From: Hydrogenophaga sp. BPS33
Lineage (GTDB): Bacteria; Pseudomonadota; Gammaproteobacteria; Burkholderiales; Burkholderiaceae_C
Reading direction: 5' to 3'
DNA length: 64,000 nucleotides
Assembly (NCBI RefSeq): GCF_009859475.1
Contig: NZ_CP044549.1
Location: 744,001 to 808,000, forward strand
The notes under the pieces were generated by a model. It made no database searches. It was not told where the DNA came from and saw nothing but the letters and a program-made list of their open reading frames with translations. Shown here in pieces: positions 17,999 to 29,123 of the stretch (position 1 is its first letter; each line of letters opens with the position of its first letter). The position numbers were made by a program, and so were the translations under genes.

Positions 17999-19006
17999 AT
18001 GAAAATTCTTTCAAGTAAATATGATCCTGATTTGGTTTGGACCCTCACCGTCAAGGCTGTGGACACCCTGAAGGTGGGTATTGGCGAAGCCAGCACACTC
18101 CAGCTGGTGGGGAGTCGGTCGAACGGTTATGCCAAGACGGTGTTCATCCCCGCGAAAGTGGACGCCAAGAAAAAGCTTGTCTCTGCAGAGGAGGCTGAGG
18201 CGCGAAAAAGTTTGTACCAAAGGCAGATGGCAAACCTTCATCGCGACACCCTTGTGGCGGAGTTGATCCAATGGACGGTAGGGGGGAACATTGGCAAGAC
18301 AGTCCATGCCCACCTCAAAGCTATTGTTAAGCAGAGAGTGAACGTTGACGACATGAATTGGAAGATGGGGACGACGCCAAACGTGCAACTGAGCCGCGCC
18401 GAGCAAGAGGCGAAGTACGACGAGAATCTTACGGTGGCCAAGGTGGCCCTGGAAAACCTTGAGCTCGTGATCGCGAATCAGGAAAGCATGGGTTTGGTTC
18501 TGTCGGACGAGGAGCAGACCGTTGCCAATAGACTCCGGCTCGGCCTCACGCGGAGCATTGCAGAAAATGCCCGCCCCGTCTCGCTGCAACCGAAACCGAC
18601 GAGTACGCAACCGCCGCGGCCGCGAACGCAGAGGCCAGGTGAGGTAGTTTGGACAATTGACACAGACCCGACAGACCCGACCGCTCAGACCGCACAGGGG
18701 AAGCTTGTCGTGCAGCCGCCACCCATGAGTGCGAGAGAGGCGACCTCCACCGACGCCGGGGCTCTGCGCCCTGCGCGAACCGATCTCGATCGTGCGCTGG
18801 AGGATTTGCAAGCCAACGAGTCAGAGCAGCGCGTCTTGAGGCGCCAAGGCAATAGCGCTGAGAACCGTGACGCGATGGATAAGTTGAAGGTGGCGCATAG
18901 CGGTTTGAGAGAGCAGTACGAGCGGCTTCTCGCACGCTCCGCCAATGTGAACACCACCACTACTACCACGACGCTCAGTGCGTCCACCACCCTCAAAGAC
19001 GTCTGA
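17999..19006 (+). CDS. Unrecognised orphan protein, coiled-coil and Pro/Thr-rich tail
   Basis: 335 residues from the ATG at 17999; the frame is open to 17783 but the extension crosses the terminator and promoter region. I do not recognise a family. Visible features: N-terminal ~115 residues with mixed strands, a helical heptad-like stretch (~115-215) rich in Glu/Ala/Leu, a Pro/Thr-rich linker around residues 220-270, another helical segment, and a C-terminal run of seven Thr. No signal peptide or membrane segment. Codon use is visibly less GC-biased than the flanking genes, especially in the first 60 bases, which suggests later acquisition. It stands alone between a terminator and a convergent DUF1840 gene. 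A secreted effector is conceivable, but nothing specific supports it. Confidence 0.65.
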   Translation: MKILSSKYDPDLVWTLTVKAVDTLKVGIGEASTLQLVGSRSNGYAKTVFIPAKVDAKKKLVSAEEAEARKSLYQRQMANLHRDTLVAELIQWTVGGNIGKTVHAHLKAIVKQRVNVDDMNWKMGTTPNVQLSRAEQEAKYDENLTVAKVALENLELVIANQESMGLVLSDEEQTVANRLRLGLTRSIAENARPVSLQPKPTSTQPPRPRTQRPGEVVWTIDTDPTDPTAQTAQGKLVVQPPPMSAREATSTDAGALRPARTDLDRALEDLQANESEQRVLRRQGNSAENRDAMDKLKVAHSGLREQYERLLARSANVNTTTTTTTLSASTTLKDV

Positions 19007-19115
19007 AAAAAGGTGTGCCTGTTCAGCGCGCTGGAGCTCAGGAGCCCGCTGCGTCGCACACCAGGCTTGAGCCGCCAGCCCAGGCCCTACAGAGGACGTC
19101 TGGAGGTCTGCTGGT

Positions 19116-19442
19116 TCACACGCCCCAGACAATGTCCACGTTGGCCTTCTCGCAGCGCTCCAGCATTTCGATGAACGGCGTGCTGCGCATGCGCAGGCTC
19201 ACCGCCTCGAATTCCGGCGGCAATTCACCCCGTTGAGCCGCCTCTTCCTTCAGGCGCTTCTGCCGCGCCTCGTCGGACGCCACCGCCGCGTGAATGGCCG
19301 CGATGGCCGCGGGCATCTGGCCCGGCTGAATGACACCGGGCCCCGATGGATCCTTGCCCAGGATCTCGAGCATGCGCTTGCCATGGGCCTCCAGCATGAC
19401 GAGGTCACCCGTTTCTCGGGACTTGAATCGGAAGATGGACAT
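19116..19442 (-). CDS. DUF1840 family protein
   Basis: 108 residues from the ATG at 19442; an in-frame ATG at 19460 lies upstream of AGGAGG, which serves the 19442 start. The opening SIFRFKSRETGDLVML and the central helical EEAAQRGELPPEFEAVSLRMRSTPFIEML are characteristic of DUF1840, a small cytosolic family of unknown function common in Burkholderiales. Convergent with the orphan gene, with 109 bp between the stops. Confidence 0.85.
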   Translation of the reverse strand: MSIFRFKSRETGDLVMLEAHGKRMLEILGKDPSGPGVIQPGQMPAAIAAIHAAVASDEARQKRLKEEAAQRGELPPEFEAVSLRMRSTPFIEMLERCEKANVDIVWGV

Positions 19443-19561
19443 GTGTGCCTCCTGTGACATTGCGGACCATTCTGCACCAAAGCGCCGACGTGTCTGGTGG
19501 CTCGCGCACAGACCGATTCGGCGTGCGGCAGCCCCTGCCGTCTGCTTACGGGTTTACCCGG

Positions 19562-19597
19562 TTGGACTTGCATAATTTAAATCTAAACTAATTAAGC
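19562..19597 (+). promoter_or_regulatory. AT-rich promoter/operator of the aminobenzoyl-CoA operon
   Basis: A strikingly AT-rich 36-bp stretch directly before the monooxygenase start. TTGGAC (19562-19567) with TAAACT (19584-19589) at 16 bp, or CATAAT (19571-19576) as a -10, are possible. TAATT...AATTA ends (19572-19593) give weak dyad symmetry and could be bound by the MarR protein of the operon. There is little room for a ribosome binding site, so translation may be leaderless or nearly so. Confidence 0.45.
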
Positions 19598-21954
<2,357 letters not shown>

Positions 21955-21958
<4 letters not shown>

Positions 21959-22455
21959 ACGACGAATTTCCGCTCGACCTGGAAGCCCGTGCCCACAGCG
22001 AGCACGCGCACGAGCTGCGCCTGTGGCTGCGGCTGCTGACCTGCTCGCAACTGATCGAAAAACGCGTGCGCACCGGCCTGCGCGAACAGTTCGACACCAC
22101 GCTGCCGCGCTTCGATCTCATGGCCCAACTCGAACGCCATCCCGATGGCCTGAAGATGAAGGAGCTCTCGCACCGGCTCATGGTCACCGGCGGCAACGTC
22201 ACCGGCATCACCGACCAGCTGGTGAACGAAGGCCTGGTCGAGCGCGTGGGGGTGGACGGCGATCGGCGTGTCTTTCGAGTGCGCCTCACGGAGCGCGGCC
22301 GCACCGCCTTTGCCGACATGGCGCGCCAGCACGAGGATTGGATCGTTGAAGCCTTCGAAGGGCTCAGTGCGCGCGACCTTGACAGCCTGCACCGCCTGCT
22401 GGGCAAGGTGAAGCGGCACCAACTTCAACTCCAACTGAACGAGCAGAATGCATAA
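21955..22455 (+). CDS. MarR-family transcriptional regulator
   Basis: 166 residues. Dimerisation helices at both ends flank a winged helix ([20 protein letters not shown], then [23 protein letters not shown] and the wing [14 protein letters not shown]). It overlaps the monooxygenase gene by four bases and the enoyl-CoA hydratase gene by eight, so it is an integral operon member. MarR proteins of this kind usually repress aromatic acid operons and are released by the aryl-CoA intermediate. The AT-rich stretch at 19562-19597 is the likely target, by inference. Confidence 0.92.
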
Positions 22456-23299
22456 CATCCCCGACCACAACCCCATGCGCGGCCAATACGGCCCCGTTGC
22501 CGCGCACGCGCCCGCCCACTTCGCGCTCAGCGTGCACGAGGGCGTGGCCACCGTCACGCTCAACCGGCCCGAGCGCAAGAACCCGCTCACCTTCGACTCG
22601 TATGCCGAGCTGCGCGACTGGTTCCTGGGCTTGCAGAAGGCCACCGACATACGGGCCGTGGTGCTGACCGGCGCGGGAGACAACTTCTGCTCGGGCGGCG
22701 ACGTGCACGAAATCATCGGCCCGCTCACGAAGATGAGCATGCCCGAGCTGCTGGCCTTCACCCGCATGACGGGTGCGCTGGTCAGCGCCATGCGCGCCTG
22801 CCCGCAACCCATCGTGGCGGCCATCGACGGGGTGTGTGCCGGCGCGGGGGCGATGATGGCGCTGGCGTCCGACATGCGCCTGGGCACGCCGGCCACGAAC
22901 ACGGCCTTCCTGTTTACCCGCGTGGGCCTGGCCGGTGCCGACATGGGCGCGTGTGCGCTGTTGCCGCGCATGATCGGCCAAGGGCGTGCCAGCGAGTTGC
23001 TGTTCACCGGCCGCGCGATGAACGCCACCGAAGGCCATGCCTGGGGTTTCTTCAACGCGCTGCACGACAGTGCCGCGCTGCTGCCCGCCGCCCATAAGCT
23101 CGCCGCTCAACTCGCGCAAGGCCCGACCTTCGCGCACGGCATGACCAAGACCATGCTGCACCAGGAGTGGGCCATGACGCTGGACCAGGCCATCGAAGCC
23201 GAAGCGCAGGCACAGGCCATCTGCATGCAGACACAGGACTTCAAGCGCGCGTACGAAGCCTTCGCCGCGAAGCAGCGCCCGCAGTTCGAGGGAGATTGA
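22448..23299 (+). CDS. Enoyl-CoA hydratase family protein
   Basis: 283 residues, crotonase fold. Conserved points: [33 protein letters not shown] (oxyanion strand and first active-site loop) and [17 protein letters not shown]. The later [18 protein letters not shown] carries Asp where enoyl-CoA hydratases carry the second catalytic Glu, so the exact reaction may differ (hydratase or ring hydrolase). Starts inside the MarR gene. Expected role: a beta-oxidation-like step on the dearomatised CoA thioester. Confidence 0.9.
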   Translation: MHNIPDHNPMRGQYGPVAAHAPAHFALSVHEGVATVTLNRPERKNPLTFDSYAELRDWFLGLQKATDIRAVVLTGAGDNFCSGGDVHEIIGPLTKMSMPELLAFTRMTGALVSAMRACPQPIVAAIDGVCAGAGAMMALASDMRLGTPATNTAFLFTRVGLAGADMGACALLPRMIGQGRASELLFTGRAMNATEGHAWGFFNALHDSAALLPAAHKLAAQLAQGPTFAHGMTKTMLHQEWAMTLDQAIEAEAQAQAICMQTQDFKRAYEAFAAKQRPQFEGD

Positions 23300-23304
23300 A
23301 CACC

Positions 23305-24501
23305 ATGGTCGCCTTCGAACACGCTCACGGCATGCATCCACCCCAGGCGCAGTGGGAGCTGCCTTTCTTCGAGGCGCACCACGGCGAAACCGCGCAGCGC
23401 CTGGCCGACTGGGCCATGTTCCAGCGCGTGGACGAGACCGACGACCGCGCCGCCTGCAAGGACTGGGTGAAACGCCTGGGGCACGACGGCTGGTTGCGCT
23501 ACTGCGTACCCGCCGCGCACGGTGGCGCATTGCCCGCGCTCGACTCGCGCTCGCTCGTCGTGCTGCGCGAGACCCTGGCGTTTCACTCGCCGTTGGCCGA
23601 TTTCGCCTTCGCCATGCAAGGCCTGGGCAGCGGCGCGATCACGCTTGCCGGCACACCCGCGCAACAGGCCGCTTACCTGCCGGCCGTGGCCAGCGGCGAG
23701 AAGATCGCGGCCTTCGCACTCAGCGAGCCCGATGCCGGCTCCGACGTCGCCGCGATGGCCACGCGCGCGGTGCCGAGCGAACAGGGCTGGACGCTCGACG
23801 GCTGCAAGACCTGGATCAGCAACGGCGACCTGGCCGACTTCTACGTGGTGTTCGCCAAGACCGATCCGCAGGCCGGTTCGCGTGGCATCAGCGCCTTCAT
23901 CGTCGACGCGCCACAAGCCGGTCTGGACAGCCGCGAGCACATCCACGTGATGGCGCCGCACCCCCTGGCCACGTTGCGCTTCGACGCTTGCGCGGTGGGC
24001 GAGAGCGCACTGCTGGGCCCGCTGCACGGTGGCTTCAAGCTCGCCATGCAGACGCTGGACATCTTCCGCGCATCGGTGGCTGCCGCCGCACTCGGCATGG
24101 CGCGGCGCGCCTTTGCCGAGGCGGTGGCGCACGCGAAGCAGCGCAAGATGTTCGGCCAGACGCTGGCCGACTTCCAGCTCACGCAGGCCCGGCTGGGCGA
24201 GATGAGCGCGCTCATCGATGCCGCTGCTTTGCTGACCTACCGCGCCGCGTGGCAGCGCGACCGCAGCGCCACGCAGGGCGCGGGCACGGCGGCGTATACC
24301 ACCGCCGCCGCCAGCGCCAAGCTCACCGCGACCGAAAACGCGCAGCGCGTGATCGACATGGCGCTGCAGATGTTTGGCGGGCGCGGTGTGCAGGTGGGGC
24401 AGAAAGTTGAAAGCCTGTACCGCGACATCCGCTCGCTGCGCATCTACGAAGGTGCGAGCGAAGTGCAACTGCTCATTCTTGGAAAGGCGGCATTGAGATG
24501 A
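23305..24501 (+). CDS. Acyl-CoA dehydrogenase
   Basis: 398 residues from the ATG at 23305. Flavin enzyme of the acyl-CoA dehydrogenase family: [20 protein letters not shown] (FAD/substrate region), [20 protein letters not shown] and the C-terminal [15 protein letters not shown]. The usual catalytic base region near the end reads [18 protein letters not shown]. The stop overlaps the ligase start (ATGA). Probably oxidises the saturated or partly reduced ring CoA ester formed after the monooxygenase/reductase. Confidence 0.92.
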   Translation: MVAFEHAHGMHPPQAQWELPFFEAHHGETAQRLADWAMFQRVDETDDRAACKDWVKRLGHDGWLRYCVPAAHGGALPALDSRSLVVLRETLAFHSPLADFAFAMQGLGSGAITLAGTPAQQAAYLPAVASGEKIAAFALSEPDAGSDVAAMATRAVPSEQGWTLDGCKTWISNGDLADFYVVFAKTDPQAGSRGISAFIVDAPQAGLDSREHIHVMAPHPLATLRFDACAVGESALLGPLHGGFKLAMQTLDIFRASVAAAALGMARRAFAEAVAHAKQRKMFGQTLADFQLTQARLGEMSALIDAAALLTYRAAWQRDRSATQGAGTAAYTTAAASAKLTATENAQRVIDMALQMFGGRGVQVGQKVESLYRDIRSLRIYEGASEVQLLILGKAALR

Positions 24502-26144
24502 CGATCGCCATCCCCTCCGCGCAGCCCGACCATTTCGTACACGACCATCTGCCGCCGCCCGAGCAGTGGCCCGAGCTGCGCTTTGACCGGCCCGAGCTGC
24601 AACTGCCCGCACAACTCAACGTGGTGCGGGCCTTGTTCGACCGGGCCGTGGCCGCAGGCCATGCCGATCGACCGCTGTTTCGCAGCGACGAACGCACGCT
24701 GAGCTACGCGCAGGCGCGCGACGAGGTGAACCGCATCGCCAACGTGCTCACGCTCGACCTGGCGCTGGTCCCGGGCAACCGCGTGCTGCTGCGCGGCGGC
24801 AATTCGATCGCCATGGCGCTGGCCTGGTTGGCCACGGTGCAGGCCGGCCTGGTTGCGGTGGCGAGCATGCCCTTGCTGCGCGCCAAGGAGCTCGGCGCCA
24901 TCATTGCCAAGGCACAGCCGTCGGCGGCGTTGTGCGACGCCAAACTGCAGGACGAGCTCAAGGCGGCCATCGCAGCCGACCCCCATTGCCATGGCATGCC
25001 GCTGCTGCCGTTCAATGCCGCAGGCGCCGCGCATTCGCTGGAGACGCTGGCGCAGCGCCAGAGCGAACGTGGCACGCCGTGCCCCACGGCGGCCACCGAC
25101 ATCGCCATGCTCGCCTTCACCTCCGGCACCACCGGCGCGCCCAAGGCCGCCGTGCACACCCACCGCGACGTGCTGGCCGCCTGCGAGACCTGGCCGCGCC
25201 ACGTGCTGCGCGCGACGCCCGATGACATCGTCGTCGGCTCGCCGCCGCTGGCCTTCACCTTCGGACTGGGCGGCCTGCTGGTGTTCCCCATGTGGGCTGG
25301 TGCCTCGGTGTACTTCCCGTCGATTCCTTACACGCCCGAGGCGATGGTGCGGCTCATTGCCCAAGTGGGTGCCACCATCTGCTACACCGCGCCCACCTTC
25401 TACCGCCAGATGGCGCCATTCGCGAAGCAGCACGGCATCGGCCGGCTGCGCATCAGCGTGAGCGCGGGCGAAGGCTTGCCCGATGCCACGCGCCAACTCT
25501 GGAAAGAAGCCAGCGGGCTGGAGATGACCGACGGCATCGGCGCCACCGAGATGTTCCACATCTTCATTTCGTCGCCACCCGAAGCGGTTCGGCGCGGCGC
25601 GATCGGGCGGGTGGTGCCCGGTTACGAAGCGCGCGTGGTGGACGACGATGGACAGCCCCTGCCGATCGGCGAGGTGGGCAAACTCGCGGTGATCGGCCCG
25701 ACGGGCTGCAAGTACCTGGACGAACCGCGCCAGACGAACTACGTGAAGAACGGCTGGAACTACCCCGGCGACGCGTTCCGACAGGACGCCGATGGTTACT
25801 TCTTCTACCAGGCGCGCACCGACGACATGATCATCACCGCCGGCTACAACGTGGCCGGCCCCGAGGTGGAAGCCACGCTGCTGCAGCACCCGGCCGTGGC
25901 CGAGTGCGGCGTGGTCGGCAAGCCCGACGACGAGCGCGGCCAGATCGTGATGGCCTATGTCGTGCTCAAGCCCGGCGAGGTGGCGGACGCGGCACAGGTG
26001 AAGGCGCTGCAAGACCATGTGAAGCACCACATGGCGCCCTACAAGTACCCACGCGAAGTGGTCTTCGTGGCCCAACTGCCGCGCACCGAAACCGGCAAAC
26101 TGCAGCGCTTCGCGCTGCGCCAGCAAGCCACACAGAAGGTCTGA
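24498..26144 (+). CDS. Benzoate-/2-aminobenzoate-type CoA ligase
   Basis: 548 residues, ANL superfamily, benzoate-CoA ligase branch. [17 protein letters not shown] is the P-loop, [13 protein letters not shown] the A5 motif, and [18 protein letters not shown] the hinge. The C-terminal catalytic Lys is in [12 protein letters not shown]. Length fits aryl-CoA ligases. Makes the CoA thioester that is the substrate of the monooxygenase encoded first in the operon. Substrate is inferred from context: 2-aminobenzoate is best supported, with hydroxybenzoates as alternatives. Confidence 0.9.
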   Translation: MTIAIPSAQPDHFVHDHLPPPEQWPELRFDRPELQLPAQLNVVRALFDRAVAAGHADRPLFRSDERTLSYAQARDEVNRIANVLTLDLALVPGNRVLLRGGNSIAMALAWLATVQAGLVAVASMPLLRAKELGAIIAKAQPSAALCDAKLQDELKAAIAADPHCHGMPLLPFNAAGAAHSLETLAQRQSERGTPCPTAATDIAMLAFTSGTTGAPKAAVHTHRDVLAACETWPRHVLRATPDDIVVGSPPLAFTFGLGGLLVFPMWAGASVYFPSIPYTPEAMVRLIAQVGATICYTAPTFYRQMAPFAKQHGIGRLRISVSAGEGLPDATRQLWKEASGLEMTDGIGATEMFHIFISSPPEAVRRGAIGRVVPGYEARVVDDDGQPLPIGEVGKLAVIGPTGCKYLDEPRQTNYVKNGWNYPGDAFRQDADGYFFYQARTDDMIITAGYNVAGPEVEATLLQHPAVAECGVVGKPDDERGQIVMAYVVLKPGEVADAAQVKALQDHVKHHMAPYKYPREVVFVAQLPRTETGKLQRFALRQQATQKV

Positions 26145-26148
26145 CACC

Positions 26149-26541
26149 ATGAAGCACCTGCAACCGCCCGGCTGGACCGCGCCCAAGGGTTACGCCAATG
26201 GCATCGCCGCGCGCGGCACCCATGTCTTTGTCGGTGGCCAGATCGGCTGGAACGCCGCACAGCAATTCGAATCCGACGACTTCATCGCCCAGACACGCCA
26301 GACCCTGCTCAACGTGCGTGCCGTGCTCGAATGCGCCCAGGCCGGCCCCGAGCACATGGTGCGCATGACCTGGTACGTGGTCGACCGCGTGGAATACAAC
26401 GCGCGCCTGCGCGAACTCGGCGAGGCCTACCGCGAAGTGATGGGCCGGAACTTCCCGGCCATGACCTGTGTGGAGGTGAGCGCGCTGATGGAGGCGCGCG
26501 CCAAGGTGGAGATCGAAGTCACGGCGGTGGTGCCGGACTGA
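26149..26541 (+). CDS. RidA-family enamine/imine deaminase
   Basis: 130 residues, YjgF/YER057c/UK114 fold: GTHVFVGGQIGWNA, FIAQTRQTLLNVRAVLECAQAGPEHMVRMTWYVVD and a C-terminal FPAMTCVEVSALMEARAKVEIE. The Arg that binds the carboxylate in RidA is not in the usual RxxV context, so it belongs to a diverged subgroup. RidA proteins release ammonia from enamines and imines. As last gene of the operon, four bases after the ligase, it makes sense if the ring carries an amino group, since dearomatised 2-aminobenzoyl-CoA is an enamine/imine. Confidence 0.9.
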   Translation: MKHLQPPGWTAPKGYANGIAARGTHVFVGGQIGWNAAQQFESDDFIAQTRQTLLNVRAVLECAQAGPEHMVRMTWYVVDRVEYNARLRELGEAYREVMGRNFPAMTCVEVSALMEARAKVEIEVTAVVPD

Positions 26542-26546
26542 GGGGG

Positions 26547-26777
26547 CTACCAGAGCGCGGAATCGCGCATGTCCTCGATCTCGCGGCGGCGGCGGTGCCG
26601 GCGGTTCGTGGCGAACACGATCACGGCGATGCCCAGCACGGCCCCGCCCAGCAACCACTCCAGCACGGACAACGGCCGGTTCAGCGCGGCGGTGGCCAGC
26701 CACGCCGCGGCGGCCAGGCCCAGGGCCCAGGCCACGACCGCGATGGCCATGATTGCAAAGCGAGAGTGGGATTGCAT
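26547..26777 (-). CDS. Small membrane protein of unknown function
   Basis: 76 residues from the ATG at 26777 (MQSHSRFAIMAIAVVAWALG). Two hydrophobic segments (~8-28 and ~38-57) and a basic cytoplasmic tail NRRHRRRREIEDMRD. No family recognised. Convergent with the RidA gene (five bases between stops) and divergent from the next gene at 26879. Confidence 0.6.
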   Translation of the reverse strand: MQSHSRFAIMAIAVVAWALGLAAAAWLATAALNRPLSVLEWLLGGAVLGIAVIVFATNRRHRRRREIEDMRDSALW

Positions 26778-26878
26778 GGAAACTTGTGTAGGGGAAACGA
26801 TCGCGGGGAAAAGATTCTCGCATTCTCGCGGATGAACCAATCACTACACTGACGGGTTTTCCAGAGTCTTTCCCGCAC

Positions 26879-27484
26879 ATGGACATTCTTTTTCTCGCGC
26901 TGCTCCTGGCCGCGGGCATGGCCTTCCTCAACGCCCAGGACCAGCGGCGGCGCATTGCATTGCTGGGCCAGTATCTGAGCCCCTACGAGATCGAGACACT
27001 CATGGAGAACCTCACCCAGGGCTATCTGCGGGCCTTGAGCGAGGACGACCCGGCGCGGCGCGAGCAGATCTGGGGCGTGCTCGCCCCGTCCGAAGGCTCG
27101 ATCGCCAGCCAACTCTCGCGCTTCGCAGCGGATTTCGCCAAAGTCGACGCGCCCAGCGCGCGGGTGAGCAAGCTCGCCCTGGCGCTGCCCTGGGCCGCAC
27201 GCTGGCTGCCCGGATGGACGTTGGATGTGCGCCAGCTCTTCGCCCTGCACGCACAAGGCGTGGCCGATGCCGTGGCCAACCGCGCCCAACGCTCGCCGCG
27301 CGACAAGGCCTTCACCCTGTCGGCCGAACTCTTCCTGCTGCAGCACACCTGCCACTGGTACTGCCGTTCGCGCACCGTCGCTTCGGCGCGCCTTCTGGGG
27401 CGCCACCAGACGCGCCACGAACAGGTGCTGGCTTCGGTGTCGCCGCAAACCCGCCAGGCCTACGGCGCGCTCACCGGCTTGTAA
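26879..27484 (+). CDS. Conserved hypothetical protein with N-terminal membrane anchor
   Basis: 201 residues. One N-terminal hydrophobic segment (ILFLALLLAAGMAFL) followed by a helical, Arg-rich cytosolic domain; a His/Cys-containing segment FLLQHTCHWYCRSRT is notable. I do not recognise a family. Divergent from the small membrane protein gene with ~100 bp between starts; TACACT at about 26844 could be a -10. Convergent with the PsiF-repeat gene. Confidence 0.7.
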   Translation: MDILFLALLLAAGMAFLNAQDQRRRIALLGQYLSPYEIETLMENLTQGYLRALSEDDPARREQIWGVLAPSEGSIASQLSRFAADFAKVDAPSARVSKLALALPWAARWLPGWTLDVRQLFALHAQGVADAVANRAQRSPRDKAFTLSAELFLLQHTCHWYCRSRTVASARLLGRHQTRHEQVLASVSPQTRQAYGALTGL

Positions 27485-27517
27485 GCCACGCCTGAGCGGT
27501 GACGCAGCGTGGGCCGA

Positions 27518-27766
27518 TCAGCCCACCGCGTCCTTCGTGCACTTCTTGGTGAAGCTGTTCTTCGCGGCGCCCGCCAGCTTTTTCTCGGCTGCGGAGGTGG
27601 TGCACACCGCCGCCGCATCGCGCTCGCACTTCTTCAGGAACGAAGTCTTGGCCGCGCCGGCCAGCTTCTTCTCGGCGGCCGACGCATTGCAGGTCATGCC
27701 CTCGGCATAAGAGGCCAAAGGCATGAGCGCGGCCACCACCAACGAACACAGGACAACTGGGCGCAT
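27518..27766 (-). CDS. PsiF-repeat exported protein
   Basis: 82 residues: signal peptide (cleavage near SYAEG), then two copies of the PsiF repeat, CNASAAEKKLAGAAKTSFLK and a second one beginning CTTSAAEKKLAGAAKNSF, each with a Cys at both ends. PsiF of E. coli is a periplasmic protein of unknown function induced by phosphate starvation. GGAG lies nine bases before the ATG. No Pho box is evident in the short upstream stretch. Confidence 0.85.
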   Translation of the reverse strand: MRPVVLCSLVVAALMPLASYAEGMTCNASAAEKKLAGAAKTSFLKKCERDAAAVCTTSAAEKKLAGAAKNSFTKKCTKDAVG

Positions 27767-27929
27767 GAAGCATCTCCGACATTGAAAACGCCATTGAAGA
27801 CGCCGGGTGTGATGCTGTCAATAAATACCCCCTGAGGGTAGCCAAAAAAGTTTGTTAACGCGCTGGCTTGGTGCCGCCGCGCAACGTCAGTGGCAGTGCA
27901 GCGCGGGCCCGACCCCAACGGCCCGGACA

Positions 27930-27956
27930 TCAAGTTGCCGCTGAAATGGCCGATCT
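27930..27956 (+). promoter_or_regulatory. FliA (sigma-28) type flagellar promoter
   Basis: TCAAGTTG, eleven bases, GCCGATCT; consensus TAAAGTTT-N11-GCCGATAA, 12 of 16 positions matching with exact spacing. Located 28 bp upstream of the YjfB-like start, so the 5' leader would be about 20 bases. Confidence 0.6.
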
Positions 27957-27984
27957 ACCGGGTCTCTCTTCGCACAGACACACC

Positions 27985-28188
27985 ATGGACGTCTCTCCCC
28001 TTGCCATGGTCACCGCGGTGGCCGACATGAAGCACGCGCAGGTCGCGCAGGAAGCCCAGCTGCTGGTGCTCAAGAAAGCGCAAGACATGCAGTCCACGAG
28101 CGCCATGGCCTTGCTCAATGCCGTGCCGGCCTCGCTGCCGCTCGCGTCTTCGGGCTTGCTCGGTACGCAGGTGAACGCGCTGGTTTGA
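27985..28188 (+). CDS. YjfB-family putative motility protein
   Basis: 67 residues from the ATG at 27985. Short helical protein of the YjfB family: N-terminal MDVSPLAMVTAVADMKHAQV, then QLLVLKKAQDMQSTSAMALL and an Ala/Leu/Pro-rich end. The family is annotated as putative motility proteins. The FliA-type promoter directly upstream independently supports a flagellar regulon link. No other flagellar gene is in the window, so it is a satellite member. Confidence 0.8.
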   Translation: MDVSPLAMVTAVADMKHAQVAQEAQLLVLKKAQDMQSTSAMALLNAVPASLPLASSGLLGTQVNALV

Positions 28189-28273
28189 GAAGTCGGCATC
28201 CGCCATGGCCCACCGGAGCGCGCCCCTGCCGGCGACCCGGCCTGTTTTTTTGGGAAATCGAGCAGGTTGATGG

Positions 28274-28642
28274 CTAACGCCGCGCCAGTTGCGCAGCGTC
28301 CATGCTCACCTGTGCCTGCAGCAAGGCCACGGCGTCTGCCACCACATCGATCTTGCGCCGCATATCGCCATTGAGCGTGCGCAACAGCGCGGTGAGCTGA
28401 CCGCGCGAAGGCGGCACGTTGGCCTCCACCTCGTCCGCGTACTCGGGCTCCACGAAGCACTGGAGCGCGATGTAAGACTCAAACGCGTCCGACAGCTCCA
28501 TCAAGCGGTCGCTGGCCTTGCTTGCGAGTGAGACGCTGGGACTGATGGGCGTGATGACGGGGGAAGAGGAGGGGGATGGACTGGCGTGCGTGGAATCGGC
28601 GCAGGTGGACGATGCGCCGGAAAGACCGTGAGTGTTGGCCAT
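28274..28642 (-). CDS. Hypothetical protein, Ser/Pro-rich N-terminus and helical C-terminus
   Basis: 122 residues from the ATG at 28642, with GGGAG suitably placed; an in-frame ATG at 28678 exists but lies in the hairpin-rich leader. The first ~45 residues are Ser/Pro/Thr-rich and probably disordered; the rest is helical (DRLMELSDAFESYIALQCF, then RTLNGDMRRKIDVVADAVAL). No family recognised. It is preceded on its own strand by the long structured region 28679-28890, which would be its 5' leader, suggesting RNA-level control. Confidence 0.6.
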   Translation of the reverse strand: MANTHGLSGASSTCADSTHASPSPSSSPVITPISPSVSLASKASDRLMELSDAFESYIALQCFVEPEYADEVEANVPPSRGQLTALLRTLNGDMRRKIDVVADAVALLQAQVSMDAAQLARR

Positions 28643-29123
28643 GCTGTGTGGCTCCCTTGATAGCTGCGGTTGAGACAACCGCCGCCCCTCGGAGGTGAGG
28701 GGCGGCGGCCCGAGTGGGTTGGACTTACCGGGCAGCTACTACGAGAACCGGCGAGCCGTGAGGCTCCCCGCCCGGGCCGCCAAAAAAGGGGCGCGAGCGA
28801 GAAAGCCGTAGATGCACGCGGAGCATGCCTACGGCTTTCACGGTAATAGCTGCGAACCGGGAGTCCAATCCCGATCAAGCGTGAGGCTTGACGGGCGGAG
28901 TATAGCTATGGAAGTGAGGGCGAAGGGGTCTGGGCGGAGGACGGCTGTGCAGCGTTGTCAGACATCAGCTATTACGCGTGCAATGTCCGGTATGCAAGTC
29001 ATAGCCAGCGTAGCTATGCGACGACCGAGCACCCGGTCTGGATGCACTGGTGCAAGAGCCGCCAAACGAGTTCGACGCTTGCGTATGGCATTCAGCCATT
29101 CGCTCCGCCAGGCAGCATCGCGT
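28643..29123. other. Gene-free 481-bp stretch with a chain of strong stem-loops
   Basis: No convincing gene. Perfect or near-perfect hairpins: CCGCCGCCCCTC/GAGGGGCGGCGG (28679-28708, 12 bp); GAGCC-GTGA-GGCTC (28753-28766); GAAAGCCGTAG/CTACGGCTTTC (28801-28839, 11 bp); CGGGA/TCCCG (28858-28873); CAAGC-GTGAG-GCTTG (28876-28890). Two blocks repeat the order AGCT-box, GAACCGG, GTGA-loop stem, GGGCGG (around 28733-28780 and 28847-28897). Read on the minus strand this is the leader of the gene at 28274-28642; it could be a phage-type structured or antisense RNA. From ~28910 to 29123 I see no structure or gene I can support. Confidence 0.55.

Noticed and set aside
27818..27845. TACCCCCTGAGGGTA followed by A-rich sequence as a terminator
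   Set aside because: Stem of only five pairs and the run is A rather than T on the plus strand; on the minus strand it lies upstream of the PsiF gene, not after a gene.
28840..28880. T-loop-like GAACCGGGAGTCC sequence suggesting a tRNA
   Set aside because: No acceptor or anticodon stem can be built around it; the stems found belong to the hairpin chain.
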